A stretch of DNA of 61,323 nt from a virus, in IMG/VR virus record IMGVR_UViG_3300023174_007841, positions 1 through 61,323 of that record, one strand, 5' to 3'. Positions 23,910-32,094 of this stretch are shown piece after piece. The position numbers and the translations under genes are program-made. Positions within the stretch are counted from its first letter, which is position 1, and each line of letters opens with the position of its first letter. The notes under the pieces are model-generated. The model made no database searches and was not told the origin of the DNA. It worked only from the letters and a program-made list of their open reading frames with translations.

Positions 23910-24508
23910 TGGGCAGATCAGTTAGTGCAGCTTATAAGAATAAATCAAATAGTATCGATGATTCTTACTATATCTCGAGTCTCGCCCATGGTGCAGATGA
24001 TAGACTCGTAGTTCTTCATGGAGAAGTCAACGAACATTCCATATCGAGCGTCATAGTCCAGCTTCTTCATCTTGCCAATCAAAACCATAGACCAATCCAC
24101 TTAGTGATATCAACTTACGGTGGTTCTGTCGACGAGATGTTTTCTCTTTATGATACGATTAAGTTTCTACCGTGTCCTGTTCACACGATTGCTTTAGGCA
24201 AAGTTATGTCTGCTGGTGTTTTGCTTCTTGCGTCTGGCGTTAAAGGTAAAAGAATGATTGGTCGTTCTGCTCGCATCATGATTCACCCTATTTCAGGTGG
24301 AGTTTTGGGAAATGTTTTCGAGGCCATGAACGAAATGAAGGAATTCGAGCGGTTACAAGATTTGATGGTTTCTGCGCTCATGTCAGAAACAACAATGAAA
24401 AAAGAAGAAATAGATAAACTCATGAAGGCAGGTCACGACTTTTTCGTGACGCCAGAGCAAGCTATTAAGATGGGGATTGTCGATAAGATAATCGGCGATA
24501 AAAAGTAA
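23909..24508 (+). CDS. clpP: ClpP-type serine protease
   Basis: Starting at the ATG at 23909, 6 bases after GGGAG, gives 199 residues, the usual ClpP length. The catalytic triad is readable: Ser near residue 101 (LGKVMSAGVLLLASG), His near 126 (ARIMIHPISGG; host ClpP usually has HQP) and Asp near 177 (AGHDFFVTPEQAIKMGIVD). VISTYGGSVDEMFSLYD matches the substrate-strand region. It is not next to the capsid genes, so it is probably a free self-compartmentalised protease working with a host Clp ATPase rather than the prohead protease. Confidence 0.88.
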   Translation: MGRSVSAAYKNKSNSIDDSYYISSLAHGADDRLVVLHGEVNEHSISSVIVQLLHLANQNHRPIHLVISTYGGSVDEMFSLYDTIKFLPCPVHTIALGKVMSAGVLLLASGVKGKRMIGRSARIMIHPISGGVLGNVFEAMNEMKEFERLQDLMVSALMSETTMKKEEIDKLMKAGHDFFVTPEQAIKMGIVDKIIGDKK

Positions 24509-24509
24509 T

Positions 24510-24539
24510 TTGCAAATTAGCACGGCATTGGTGTATCAT
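24510..24539 (+). promoter_or_regulatory. Candidate leaderless promoter for the helicase gene
   Basis: TTGCAA (24510-24515) and TATCAT (24534-24539) are spaced by 18 bases, and the ATG of the helicase follows 6 bases after the -10 box. No Shine-Dalgarno site is present. Confidence 0.5.
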
Positions 24540-24545
24540 TAACTG

Positions 24546-26195
24546 ATGCCAAAGCACCCATACGATCACTATTTTCCATTTTCAAAAATCAGGAAAGAGC
24601 AGCGTATTGCTATTGAATATGCTCTTGAAGCATTTGAAAGTGGAAAAAAGCGTGTAGTTCTTGAATTGGGCACAGGCGTTGGTAAATCAGCTACGGGTAT
24701 ATGCGTGGCTAGATATATGGAGGCTCATGGAACATCGCTGTATGATCAAAAAGGCGACGTTCTTACAGGGGCTTACGTCATTACCACGCAAAAGATACTG
24801 CAACAACAATATCTAAACGACTTTGGACCATCGACGGGCAAGGGTTTGGTTAGGTCTATTAAATCATCTAACAATTATCATTGTGAATTTTATGAAGATC
24901 AAACATGCGCAGAATCTAAAAGAATATTGTCCAAATTGAACAAGCAATTGACCGGAACAGAGTTTCAAAAACACTGTAAAGTTAGTTGTCCTTATTCTAT
25001 AGAGAAACAACAATTCGTAGAATCGCCCATTTCTATTACAAATTTTCCGTATATTCTTGCGGAGTCCACATACGCGGGTAAACTAGAACCCAGGGCATTA
25101 CTCATCATCGATGAAGCTCACAATATAGAAGCCGAATTGGGCAAGTTTATCGAAGTTACTTTTTCTGAAAAATTTGCGAGAGATATTGTTAAGTGTAAAC
25201 CCCCTCGTAATGATTCACAAACTATTATCTACGAGTGGATAAAAACTACTTATTTGAAGGCTCTAAAGAAGCACATGTCTTCGTTAGAAAAATCATTATT
25301 AAAACTTAGTAACGATATCGAAGGATATGGAATACATTCAAAACAATACGAGATTTTAGATAAGCATCTCAATAAAATTGATAAATTTATTGAGGTCTAC
25401 AAACCTGAAAATTGGATAATGAATGTAGCTCTTCCGGCGTTCGATAACAAAAAAGCTGGTAAGAAATACGAATTTAAGTCTATTGATGTTTCTCCATATA
25501 GTCAAGATACTCTCTTTAAGCTAGGTGGCAGGGTACTCATGATGTCTGCTACCATTGTTGATAAAGATATTTTTTGTTCGTCTCTAGGTTTAGACCCAAA
25601 CGAAGTAGCGTATCTATCTATTCCCTCTCCGTTTCCTGTCGAGAATAGACCTATTCACTATATTTCAGCGGGTAGTATGTCAAAATCGGCAATAGAAAAA
25701 ACGCTACCAGTAATCGTTGAAACATTAAAAATGCTACTTGATAAACATGGAACAGACAAGGGCATAATTCATTGCACCAACTATAGAGTTGCCAAATATA
25801 TACGGGAAAATATTGACTCGCGGCGATTGTTGTTACATGACTCGAATAACAGAGACGAAGTTTTAAAACTACATATTGACAGTGTAGAACCCACTGTTCT
25901 TTTGAGTCCGTCGATGATGGAAGGCGTAGACCTAAAGGATAACTTAAGTAGATTTCAAATAATTTGTAAGGTTCCATTTCCCTACTTGGGAGACCTAGTG
26001 GTAAAGAAGAGAATGGAACTCAACAACAAGTGGTATCCTTATACGACTGCCAAATCTATCATTCAGTCGCTGGGTAGATCTATCAGAAATGAAACTGACC
26101 ACGCTATTTCTTATATTCTCGATAGCGATTGGGAGAGGTTCTATAGGATGAATAGCGATTTATTTCCGAAAGAATTTAACACGGTTATTTGTTGA
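24546..26195 (+). CDS. DinG/XPD-family Fe-S helicase
   Basis: This 549-residue superfamily 2 helicase would unwind DNA 5' to 3'. Seen: RKEQRIAIEYALEAF (Q-motif region), Walker A ELGTGVGKS (residues 40-48), four cysteines at 113, 121, 144 and 148 placed as in the XPD/DinG Fe-S domain, the DEAH box IIDEAHNIE (about 188-196), VLMMSATI, and the C-terminal motifs LLSPSMMEGVDLKD and SIIQSLGRSIRNE. It is shorter than E. coli DinG (716 residues). A role in recombination or R-loop removal is likely. It probably starts from a leaderless transcript. Confidence 0.9.
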   Translation: MPKHPYDHYFPFSKIRKEQRIAIEYALEAFESGKKRVVLELGTGVGKSATGICVARYMEAHGTSLYDQKGDVLTGAYVITTQKILQQQYLNDFGPSTGKGLVRSIKSSNNYHCEFYEDQTCAESKRILSKLNKQLTGTEFQKHCKVSCPYSIEKQQFVESPISITNFPYILAESTYAGKLEPRALLIIDEAHNIEAELGKFIEVTFSEKFARDIVKCKPPRNDSQTIIYEWIKTTYLKALKKHMSSLEKSLLKLSNDIEGYGIHSKQYEILDKHLNKIDKFIEVYKPENWIMNVALPAFDNKKAGKKYEFKSIDVSPYSQDTLFKLGGRVLMMSATIVDKDIFCSSLGLDPNEVAYLSIPSPFPVENRPIHYISAGSMSKSAIEKTLPVIVETLKMLLDKHGTDKGIIHCTNYRVAKYIRENIDSRRLLLHDSNNRDEVLKLHIDSVEPTVLLSPSMMEGVDLKDNLSRFQIICKVPFPYLGDLVVKKRMELNNKWYPYTTAKSIIQSLGRSIRNETDHAISYILDSDWERFYRMNSDLFPKEFNTVIC

Positions 26196-26200
26196 TTATA

Positions 26201-26233
26201 TTTACTGTGCGATTTCTAGAAATATATTCTAGA
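26201..26233 (+). promoter_or_regulatory. Candidate promoter with overlapping inverted repeat (histone-like gene)
   Basis: TTTACT (26201-26206) and TATATT (26223-26228) are spaced by 16 bases. TCTAGAA (26215-26221) and TTCTAGA (26227-26233) form an inverted repeat with a 5-base gap that overlaps the -10 box, so it may be an operator. Unlike the leaderless group, this promoter leaves a leader with a strong ribosome site, TTAGGAGA, 6 bases before the ATG at 26254. Confidence 0.45.
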
Positions 26234-26253
26234 TACATCTTAGGAGAAATATC

Positions 26254-26445
26254 ATGGATAATAGCCCTGTTTTGGATAAGTGGAACGAGCTTAAGACTTT
26301 GGTTGAAGCTCTCGAGTCAGACGTAGTAAAAAATGCTAAAGGAACTGCCGCAGCTGGAGTTCGAGCGCGTAAAGGTCTTCGTCAACTTCAAACAAAATCT
26401 AAGGAGCTCGTCAAGCTCACGATTGAGCTTGACAAGAAAGATTGA
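26254..26445 (+). CDS. Histone H1-like (Hc1-type) DNA-binding protein
   Basis: This 63-residue basic protein has the core AAAGVRARKGLRQLQTKSKEL followed by a helix VKLTIELDKKD. It resembles the small bacterial histone H1-like family whose core reads AAGTRARKAL-(Q/E)-EL-K. It would bind DNA without sequence specificity, for genome condensation or host nucleoid disruption. Its very strong ribosome site (TTAGGAGA) suggests abundant expression. Basis: motif memory only. Confidence 0.75.
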   Translation: MDNSPVLDKWNELKTLVEALESDVVKNAKGTAAAGVRARKGLRQLQTKSKELVKLTIELDKKD

Positions 26446-26447
26446 TT

Positions 26448-26828
26448 GTGCCTCGTCGTCACAACAGAGCGATTCTCGCCGATATTGTTAATCTAGGATT
26501 AGATCCTAAAAAAAATTATACTAGGGTTAACAAGGCTGGAAATTTGGTCGGCGACCTCGATTCGGCAAAAACCGAAGTCCGGGTCGAGCTTAAACAATCG
26601 CAAAAAGTTGAAGAACCAAAGGTAGAACCAAAGGTAGAACCAAAGGTAGAACCAAAGGTAGAACTTCCGATTAGCGAAGTACTATCTGAAGAATCGGTCG
26701 CAGAACATGAAAATATTTTATCTACTGAGACTATTGAAGAAATAGTCGAAGAAGTAAAAGTAGAAGAAATTCAAGTTAAGACGCCCCAATTGCCTAGTGG
26801 TAAAAGTGGTAAAAAAAAGAAAAAGTGA
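26448..26828 (+). CDS. Hypothetical acidic/lysine-rich protein with EPKV repeats
   Basis: The GTG at 26448 is the favoured start (a TTG at 26442 is an alternative), directly after the histone-like gene; about 126 residues. The N-terminal part is basic (PRRHNRAILADIVNLGLDP). The middle has four tandem 12-base units encoding V-E-P-K, then an acidic stretch (EEIVEEVKVEEIQVK) and a KKKKK end. It is likely disordered. Adjacent to the histone-like gene, it could also act on nucleic acid. Its stop abuts the stop of the convergent sigma-like gene. Confidence 0.6.
   Translation: MPRRHNRAILADIVNLGLDPKKNYTRVNKAGNLVGDLDSAKTEVRVELKQSQKVEEPKVEPKVEPKVEPKVELPISEVLSEESVAEHENILSTETIEEIVEEVKVEEIQVKTPQLPSGKSGKKKKK
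26613..26660 (+). repeat. Four tandem 12-bp repeats inside a coding region
   Basis: GAACCAAAGGTA occurs four times head to tail without mismatch, followed by a partial GAAC. It encodes repeated Glu-Pro-Lys-Val. Copy number is likely variable through slippage. Confidence 0.95.
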
Positions 26829-26845
26829 TTATTCTCGAATAATCA
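26811..26845 (-). terminator. Rho-independent terminator of the sigma-like gene, at convergent stops
   Basis: TGATTATT (26826-26833) and AATAATCA (26838-26845) form an 8-bp stem with a 4-base loop. On the minus strand it is followed by a T-rich run (26825-26811), as in an intrinsic terminator. It overlaps the last codons of both convergent genes. On the plus strand the T-run is weaker, so it may act in both directions only partly. Confidence 0.65.
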
Positions 26846-27089
26846 TGTTCTTAACTTTTTCATAAATATTCTTTTCAATTTGGCAGATCCTCATTCGCGT
26901 CAGGTTATAAATTTTACCAATTTCCTGAAGCGTTTTAGGACCTGCCTTTGAAGCTATCACGACACAATTTTTACCCTCTCGATAATCTATCCAGTTGCTA
27001 CAGGTCTTTCTTTGACATTCAACCTTGTAGTGTTCGTGAAGAGAAAAGCAAGCCTTGTCGGATATTACTTTTAATTTTTTCTTTTTCAT
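26829..27089 (-). CDS. Small sigma-70 region 4-like transcription protein
   Basis: This 86-residue protein carries a C-terminal helix-turn-helix, EIGKIYNLTRMRICQIEK, very like sigma-70 region 4.2 (consensus EIGxxxGVTRERIRQIE), which contacts the -35 box. The N-terminal 45 residues have four cysteines (Cys14, Cys25, Cys30, Cys42) and a histidine that could bind metal; there is no region 2. It is encoded opposite to its neighbours. It could act as a phage transcription switch, like the small sigma-related factors of T4 (gp33/gp55) in principle, though it is not obviously homologous to them. Confidence 0.72.
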   Translation of the reverse strand: MKKKKLKVISDKACFSLHEHYKVECQRKTCSNWIDYREGKNCVVIASKAGPKTLQEIGKIYNLTRMRICQIEKNIYEKVKNMIIRE

Positions 27090-27169
27090 GAGGTCGTCTA
27101 ACTTATAGACAACCCTATAAAATCAACGTTTATTTGTTTAAGGATGTAGTATAATTGTTCGTAGGTTAC

Positions 27170-28591
27170 ATGAAAAAAACATACGTCCTTGACACCAACG
27201 TCTTACTTAGCGATCCAAATTCTATTTTTTCTTTTGAGGATAATGACCTGATCATTCCGATGGCTGTACTTGAAGAGCTAGATCATCATAAGAGTCGTCT
27301 CGACGAGGTTGGCAGAAACGCTAGACACACCTCAAAGACTCTTGACGAATTAAGACTAAAGGGCAGTTTAGTCGATGGCGTATCGTTACAAAACGGCGCG
27401 ACGCTCAGAATAGTCGCTATAAATCCTAGTATCCTCACCAACCTTCCACCAGAGCTATTGTCTTCCAAGGTCGACAACATGATTATTTCTTTCATGCTGC
27501 AGTTGAAGCAGGAGCAGGATAGATTTTTCAATTCAGACGAAACAAATAATCAAGCTATTCTTGTTACCAAAGACATCAACGTTAGAATTAAGTGCGATTC
27601 TCTTGGTGTTAAGTGCGAAGATTACCTGAAGATGAGAGTAACGGCCGATGCAGAACACTTTTATCGAGGAGTTACTGTCGTTGAGATCGAAGAAAAAAGA
27701 GTCGAAAAATTTTATCGCGACGAAGAATTGTTGTTTACCTCTGAAGAAGTAAAAGATAGCGCGCTTTACCCCAATCAAATAGTCGTCATTAAGAATACCG
27801 GTCAAGATGGTAAGACGACAAAGTCGGCATTAGCAAAATGTGTTGCAGTCGACAAACCTCTTGTTCCTATCGCCAAGATTGAGCAAGCATTCGGTTTGAA
27901 GCCTCGTAATAAAGAACAGTCTTTTTCTTTAGACTTACTCTTTGACAACAACGTTAAACTTCTAACTCTAACAGGACCTTCTGGTACGGGCAAAACCCTA
28001 TTAGCGATCGCGGCGGCTTTAGAACAACTCAAAGGAATTGGTAGTTCTGACTACGCCAAATATGAAAAACTCATAGTTACAAGACCAGTACAACCTGTTG
28101 GCAAGGACATTGGATTTTTGCCGGGTACTCTCGAAGAAAAGATGGAGCCTTGGATTTCTCCGATTCGAGACAACGTTAATTTTTTGATGAATAATCGAAA
28201 AGGTAATAAAAAGCGTACGTCTATAGATCCTGCCAAGTCGAGGATAGGCGACGAATATTATCTTACGCTTATGCAGGAAAAGGGATTAATAGAGATCGAA
28301 GCAATTACATTTATTCGTGGTCGTTCCATTCCAAATGCCTACATCATCATTGATGAAGCTCAAAACCTATCGATGCACGAGCTGAAGACGATCATTACTA
28401 GAGTTGGTGATGGAACCAAGTTGGTTCTCACTGGTGATATCGAGCAAATTGACAACGTCCATGTCGACGCTTTTACTAATGGCCTAACTTACGCAGTTGA
28501 AAAATTTAAAGAGCACAGTATCGCCGGTCACGTCAATCTCATTAAGGGAGAGAGGTCGGAACTGGCCACCTTGGCGTCAAAGATACTCTAG
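27170..28591 (+). CDS. phoH: PIN-PhoH ATPase/ribonuclease
   Basis: Starting at the ATG at 27170 (MKKTYVLDTNVLLSD) gives 473 residues; GTAGG lies 4 bases upstream, and a TATAAT box is at 27150-27155. Residues 1-140 form a PIN domain (acidic residues in LDTNVLL, LEELDHHK and LVTKDINVRIK), implying RNA cleavage. The C-terminal PhoH ATPase has Walker A TGPSGTGKTLLA near residue 270, PVGKDIGFLPGTLEEKMEPW, and Walker B IIIDEAQNLS near 392, then LTGDIEQID. The fusion is like Mycobacterium PhoH2-type RNA helicase/RNase proteins. PhoH is frequent in marine phages. Confidence 0.93.
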   Translation: MKKTYVLDTNVLLSDPNSIFSFEDNDLIIPMAVLEELDHHKSRLDEVGRNARHTSKTLDELRLKGSLVDGVSLQNGATLRIVAINPSILTNLPPELLSSKVDNMIISFMLQLKQEQDRFFNSDETNNQAILVTKDINVRIKCDSLGVKCEDYLKMRVTADAEHFYRGVTVVEIEEKRVEKFYRDEELLFTSEEVKDSALYPNQIVVIKNTGQDGKTTKSALAKCVAVDKPLVPIAKIEQAFGLKPRNKEQSFSLDLLFDNNVKLLTLTGPSGTGKTLLAIAAALEQLKGIGSSDYAKYEKLIVTRPVQPVGKDIGFLPGTLEEKMEPWISPIRDNVNFLMNNRKGNKKRTSIDPAKSRIGDEYYLTLMQEKGLIEIEAITFIRGRSIPNAYIIIDEAQNLSMHELKTIITRVGDGTKLVLTGDIEQIDNVHVDAFTNGLTYAVEKFKEHSIAGHVNLIKGERSELATLASKIL

Positions 28592-28641
28592 CACTAAATG
28601 GGCGACATTCTAATAATCCAGTATATTTGGTATGTGGAAAC

Positions 28642-29652
28642 ATGAGCGGAATATTAGACAATAAATCTAGAGTCATTGATGCCATTCTGACGTATGAAGG
28701 TAGACGTCAAATGGCCGAAGGTACATTTAGCGTTAACTACGCTACTTTTACTGACGCGCATGTTGTCTATGAGCCCGATGAACAAGAAGGACACGTAGAT
28801 CCGACCAAAAAAATATACCTTGAAGCCTTTAATGCGCCTCAAGATCAAATAACTCTTGAAGCTGATGATTCGGGTTTGCTAAATCCATTTAATGCTTTTG
28901 ATTTTGAATTTAAGTTAAATAAGGGCAAATTAAAAAAAGTAGAAACCAATTTTTTGTCTGGTACCTTTTCAGATATCGTAATTTCTGGTTCTAAATTTGC
29001 ATCTCAAATGGAAGGTGTGTTGACTTCTTCCATAGATAATTTCCAAAAATTGCAAATTTTAAGTACGATTGATCGTTTATTCAACGACGATCAATTTGCA
29101 CTAAGTCCCAACGAGGTAGAATTCAAAATTATACCCAATCAAGAAACCATACAGTTAATTCAACCGACTAATGCTTTTTTAATAGACTCATTATTCAATG
29201 ATGAAAAATTAAGAAATTTAATTAACTTCAAGTGGTTACCACCCATAAAAAAAGTAAATTCTGGAGAATTGATCGATAAAACGAATTCATCAGATTTAAT
29301 CAATAGAGGATATGGGTTGGGTAACTATCCGCCTTGGGGCAAAGTTGAAAAACTTACTTTTGAAAGAATAAAACAGGAGTTAAAAAATTACGAAGAAAAT
29401 TCAAAAGTAATTTATTTCGATCCGACGTCAAGAGACAATGACATTGTTGCACAAATGTTTGAAATAACAGACAACGAAGCCAGAAAGTTGGATGTCATAG
29501 ATTACGGTAGGGTTTATAATAATTCACAATCTATCAAGGTTGCAACTCATCATGTGTTTTTCGTTGGAAAACTTATAATTGACAATTCGGGATCAGATTG
29601 TTTTATACACTTGTTTACCTTGATTTTTGGATCGAGCGAAGAGGAATTTTAG
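28642..29652 (+). CDS. Virion structural protein with shared N-terminal module
   Basis: The ATG at 28642 (after TGTGGAAA) gives 336 residues. The N-terminal 45 residues, LDNKSRVIDAILTYEGRRQM then FSVNYATFTDAHVVYEPD, match the start of the protein at 38257 (LDNSTNNIILDAVLTDFGRQ then FRVAKFSLGDDEINY), so both carry one assembly module. The remainder is not recognised. It is the first of a block of large structural genes, probably tail or baseplate. The next gene begins 12 bases later. Confidence 0.65.
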   Translation: MSGILDNKSRVIDAILTYEGRRQMAEGTFSVNYATFTDAHVVYEPDEQEGHVDPTKKIYLEAFNAPQDQITLEADDSGLLNPFNAFDFEFKLNKGKLKKVETNFLSGTFSDIVISGSKFASQMEGVLTSSIDNFQKLQILSTIDRLFNDDQFALSPNEVEFKIIPNQETIQLIQPTNAFLIDSLFNDEKLRNLINFKWLPPIKKVNSGELIDKTNSSDLINRGYGLGNYPPWGKVEKLTFERIKQELKNYEENSKVIYFDPTSRDNDIVAQMFEITDNEARKLDVIDYGRVYNNSQSIKVATHHVFFVGKLIIDNSGSDCFIHLFTLIFGSSEEEF

Positions 29653-29664
29653 AGAGAAATCTAG

Positions 29665-32094
29665 ATGCAATCATATTCTTTCACAAATAAACAGAAAAAT
29701 TTGTTGGAGTTTTCTCCTCATTTCGCTACGCTTATTGACGAACTAGAAGAAGAGTATATTTTTGAATTCGTTTTTAGAATATCTCAGGTAGCTATAGTAA
29801 AAAAATTTTTAAGTAGGCTAGTTGTCAAGTGTGTTAATCCCAACGTTTTTGTTGAAAAAAATTCTAGTGTAAAAAAACTCAGTAGTTCACCACCTCAAAA
29901 AAAAGCTATTGTAGCCCAATTAGGCAAATCAGAAATTGAAAATATTTTATTCAAACACACTAGACAAATAAAGCAAGCTATTGCAAAAGAAAATAGTGTG
30001 ATTACTGAAGGCGTCGCTAATTTACAAAATTATGTTGAACCGAACGTAGCAAAATCTCTTCTTTCGGGTAGAAAAGCCGCAGAAATAGAACAAATGTATT
30101 CTTATATTGACAGTTTAGAACTGGTTAATAACGAATACGAACTTCCGTCAGCGTCTACGATCAGCCAAAACGAAGTCAGAAAAGTTAACCTAGATTTAAT
30201 CTCTAATTTTCTTCTTCATCCAATGGAAGCAGTCAATTATCAGACTGATATAGACATCGTCAACTCTATTAGAAAATATTATACATATGATGCTTTGCAA
30301 TCTCTACCCAGAGAAAAAGCTTATTATAAACCTGCAAAGAAAAAGAAACTGGTCGACAAGGTATCAATACCCGTTTATCTAGCGATACCAAAAAGACTAG
30401 TGCAAGGAAGTTTTGAAATACAGTTGGAGATTTTAAAATTTGAAAGAAATAAAAAGGCCAAACTTTTTATTAGCGAGGTTCCCGTTGAAAGAAAAATAAC
30501 GACCATTAATCTTGCCAAACACTTAAAATTTTTTAAACAGCCAATAGCTCGCCCCGTTTTAGAAGCGCCGACGGAAGACACGCCAGAAGTTATAGCAACT
30601 CAAAAAGATGCTAATTCTAACTATTTGAGAATTGAAAAAAAAGAGATGAATAATCGAGGCGATTGCACTCGCTATACGATAGCGTGTGAAGCCTTGGGTT
30701 TAGTTGTCGGTGAAAATAGTTCGATAACAGAAGCCGTACCTGACAATAAATTCAATATATTTCGTTGTGTTTCTGGTGATGCTATAACGACCATGCTAAA
30801 TCCTCGAGTCGATGGCATAATTTCTGGACAAGTAATTCCTGTCGATACTACGACTTTAATAGTTACAGACAAACTAAATATTGGCATTTCAGACGCGATA
30901 GAGATCACGATAAAATATCCACCCGCATATGCTTCCCAATTCCAAATTAGTAGATCTACTTGGGATGGTTCTTCTTTTGATAAAAAAGAAGTGATTATTC
31001 CCTATAGAGATTTTGATGGAGATTCTACGCTAGTGGTAGATGATCTGGTAAAAAATGGATATATTTATGAATATTTTTTGAGTTATAAAACGTTAACGGG
31101 AGAGATTAGACAATCTATCAGTAGAATACACCAATATTTCAAAATTAGCAATAAGGGAATTTCTGTTTCCATAGATTCTCCCGCAGCTTCGATAGTTGCG
31201 GGCCGTCCTGCTTTAAAATTTAATATTTTTCATAATCAATTACATAACTCTGAAAGAATAGCAGATCTTGCAGCGCAACAGTTGATTTCTTCTAAAGATA
31301 CGTTAGAAACAAGTACTAATAGTAAATTAGACAAATTAGACGATCTAATTTATCATAAAGTAGCAAGAATAAATTTGAAAACTGGCATTAGGGAATTTTT
31401 TAGTAACATAACTGCAGATTTTTCGTTAGGCGTAAATAGCAATCAACAATTCCTTAATGATGATCCAGACAACAGGAAGAAACACGGAATAGAAGACTTA
31501 GATCTCACGACTGATTATTTGTATGAGGTGAGAACGTACGCTAGAAATCCCTCTACTATGATTAAGGGATTGGTTCATCAAGTGAAACTACCGCCCGCTT
31601 CAGCAAAATCTCCGCCTAAAATTTATAGTTATAAACCTCACAAGTGGCGACAACCTTCCTATTTGGAAAGTGGTACCATTCCTGCGCAAGATGAGCAAGA
31701 TAACATAGTGATGAAGAGGATAGACGAGGACGGAGAAGTAGGCATAACTGCGACTTATTTGTTAACGGGTATGAATAAGTTACTTATGATTAATTCATTT
31801 ACTGCTGAACGTGTCGACGCTAATAAAGTTAGACTGTCTTGGGGTTTAACTGGAGACATGTCAGAATTCGATCACTTTGTCGTCGTTAAAGAAGTCAACA
31901 AGACAAGAAATTTACTTGGTGCTGTTATAGGACAAGAGTTATTCGACTTTTTAGGTCCTAATGACCTAGGAACTATTATTTACTATGCGATTCCTGTCTT
32001 ATACGATTTTTCAGCCGGCGTCGCGACGAGATCAAATGCGCTAGTCATAGATCCAGAAGAACTACATTTTAAACAACAGGTTTCGGAGAAATAA
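29665..32094 (+). CDS. Large virion protein with C-terminal FN3-like domain
   Basis: This 809-residue protein lies in the structural block and abuts the next gene (stop at 32094, next ATG at 32095). Domains are not named by sequence, but residues about 445-500 (QFQISRSTWDGS...YIYEYFLSYKTLTGEIR) and about 710-800 (FTAERVDANKVRLSWGLTG...IIYYAIPVLYDFSAG) have the strand pattern of fibronectin type III or Ig-like domains, common on phage baseplates and tails. The protein at 36057 has the same pattern. The exact role is not determined. Confidence 0.65.
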   Translation: MQSYSFTNKQKNLLEFSPHFATLIDELEEEYIFEFVFRISQVAIVKKFLSRLVVKCVNPNVFVEKNSSVKKLSSSPPQKKAIVAQLGKSEIENILFKHTRQIKQAIAKENSVITEGVANLQNYVEPNVAKSLLSGRKAAEIEQMYSYIDSLELVNNEYELPSASTISQNEVRKVNLDLISNFLLHPMEAVNYQTDIDIVNSIRKYYTYDALQSLPREKAYYKPAKKKKLVDKVSIPVYLAIPKRLVQGSFEIQLEILKFERNKKAKLFISEVPVERKITTINLAKHLKFFKQPIARPVLEAPTEDTPEVIATQKDANSNYLRIEKKEMNNRGDCTRYTIACEALGLVVGENSSITEAVPDNKFNIFRCVSGDAITTMLNPRVDGIISGQVIPVDTTTLIVTDKLNIGISDAIEITIKYPPAYASQFQISRSTWDGSSFDKKEVIIPYRDFDGDSTLVVDDLVKNGYIYEYFLSYKTLTGEIRQSISRIHQYFKISNKGISVSIDSPAASIVAGRPALKFNIFHNQLHNSERIADLAAQQLISSKDTLETSTNSKLDKLDDLIYHKVARINLKTGIREFFSNITADFSLGVNSNQQFLNDDPDNRKKHGIEDLDLTTDYLYEVRTYARNPSTMIKGLVHQVKLPPASAKSPPKIYSYKPHKWRQPSYLESGTIPAQDEQDNIVMKRIDEDGEVGITATYLLTGMNKLLMINSFTAERVDANKVRLSWGLTGDMSEFDHFVVVKEVNKTRNLLGAVIGQELFDFLGPNDLGTIIYYAIPVLYDFSAGVATRSNALVIDPEELHFKQQVSEK

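Noticed and set aside
26613-26660. Possible CRISPR-like or regulatory direct repeat
   Set aside because: Units are 12 bases, adjacent and in frame (Glu-Pro-Lys-Val), so they are a coding tandem repeat without spacers.
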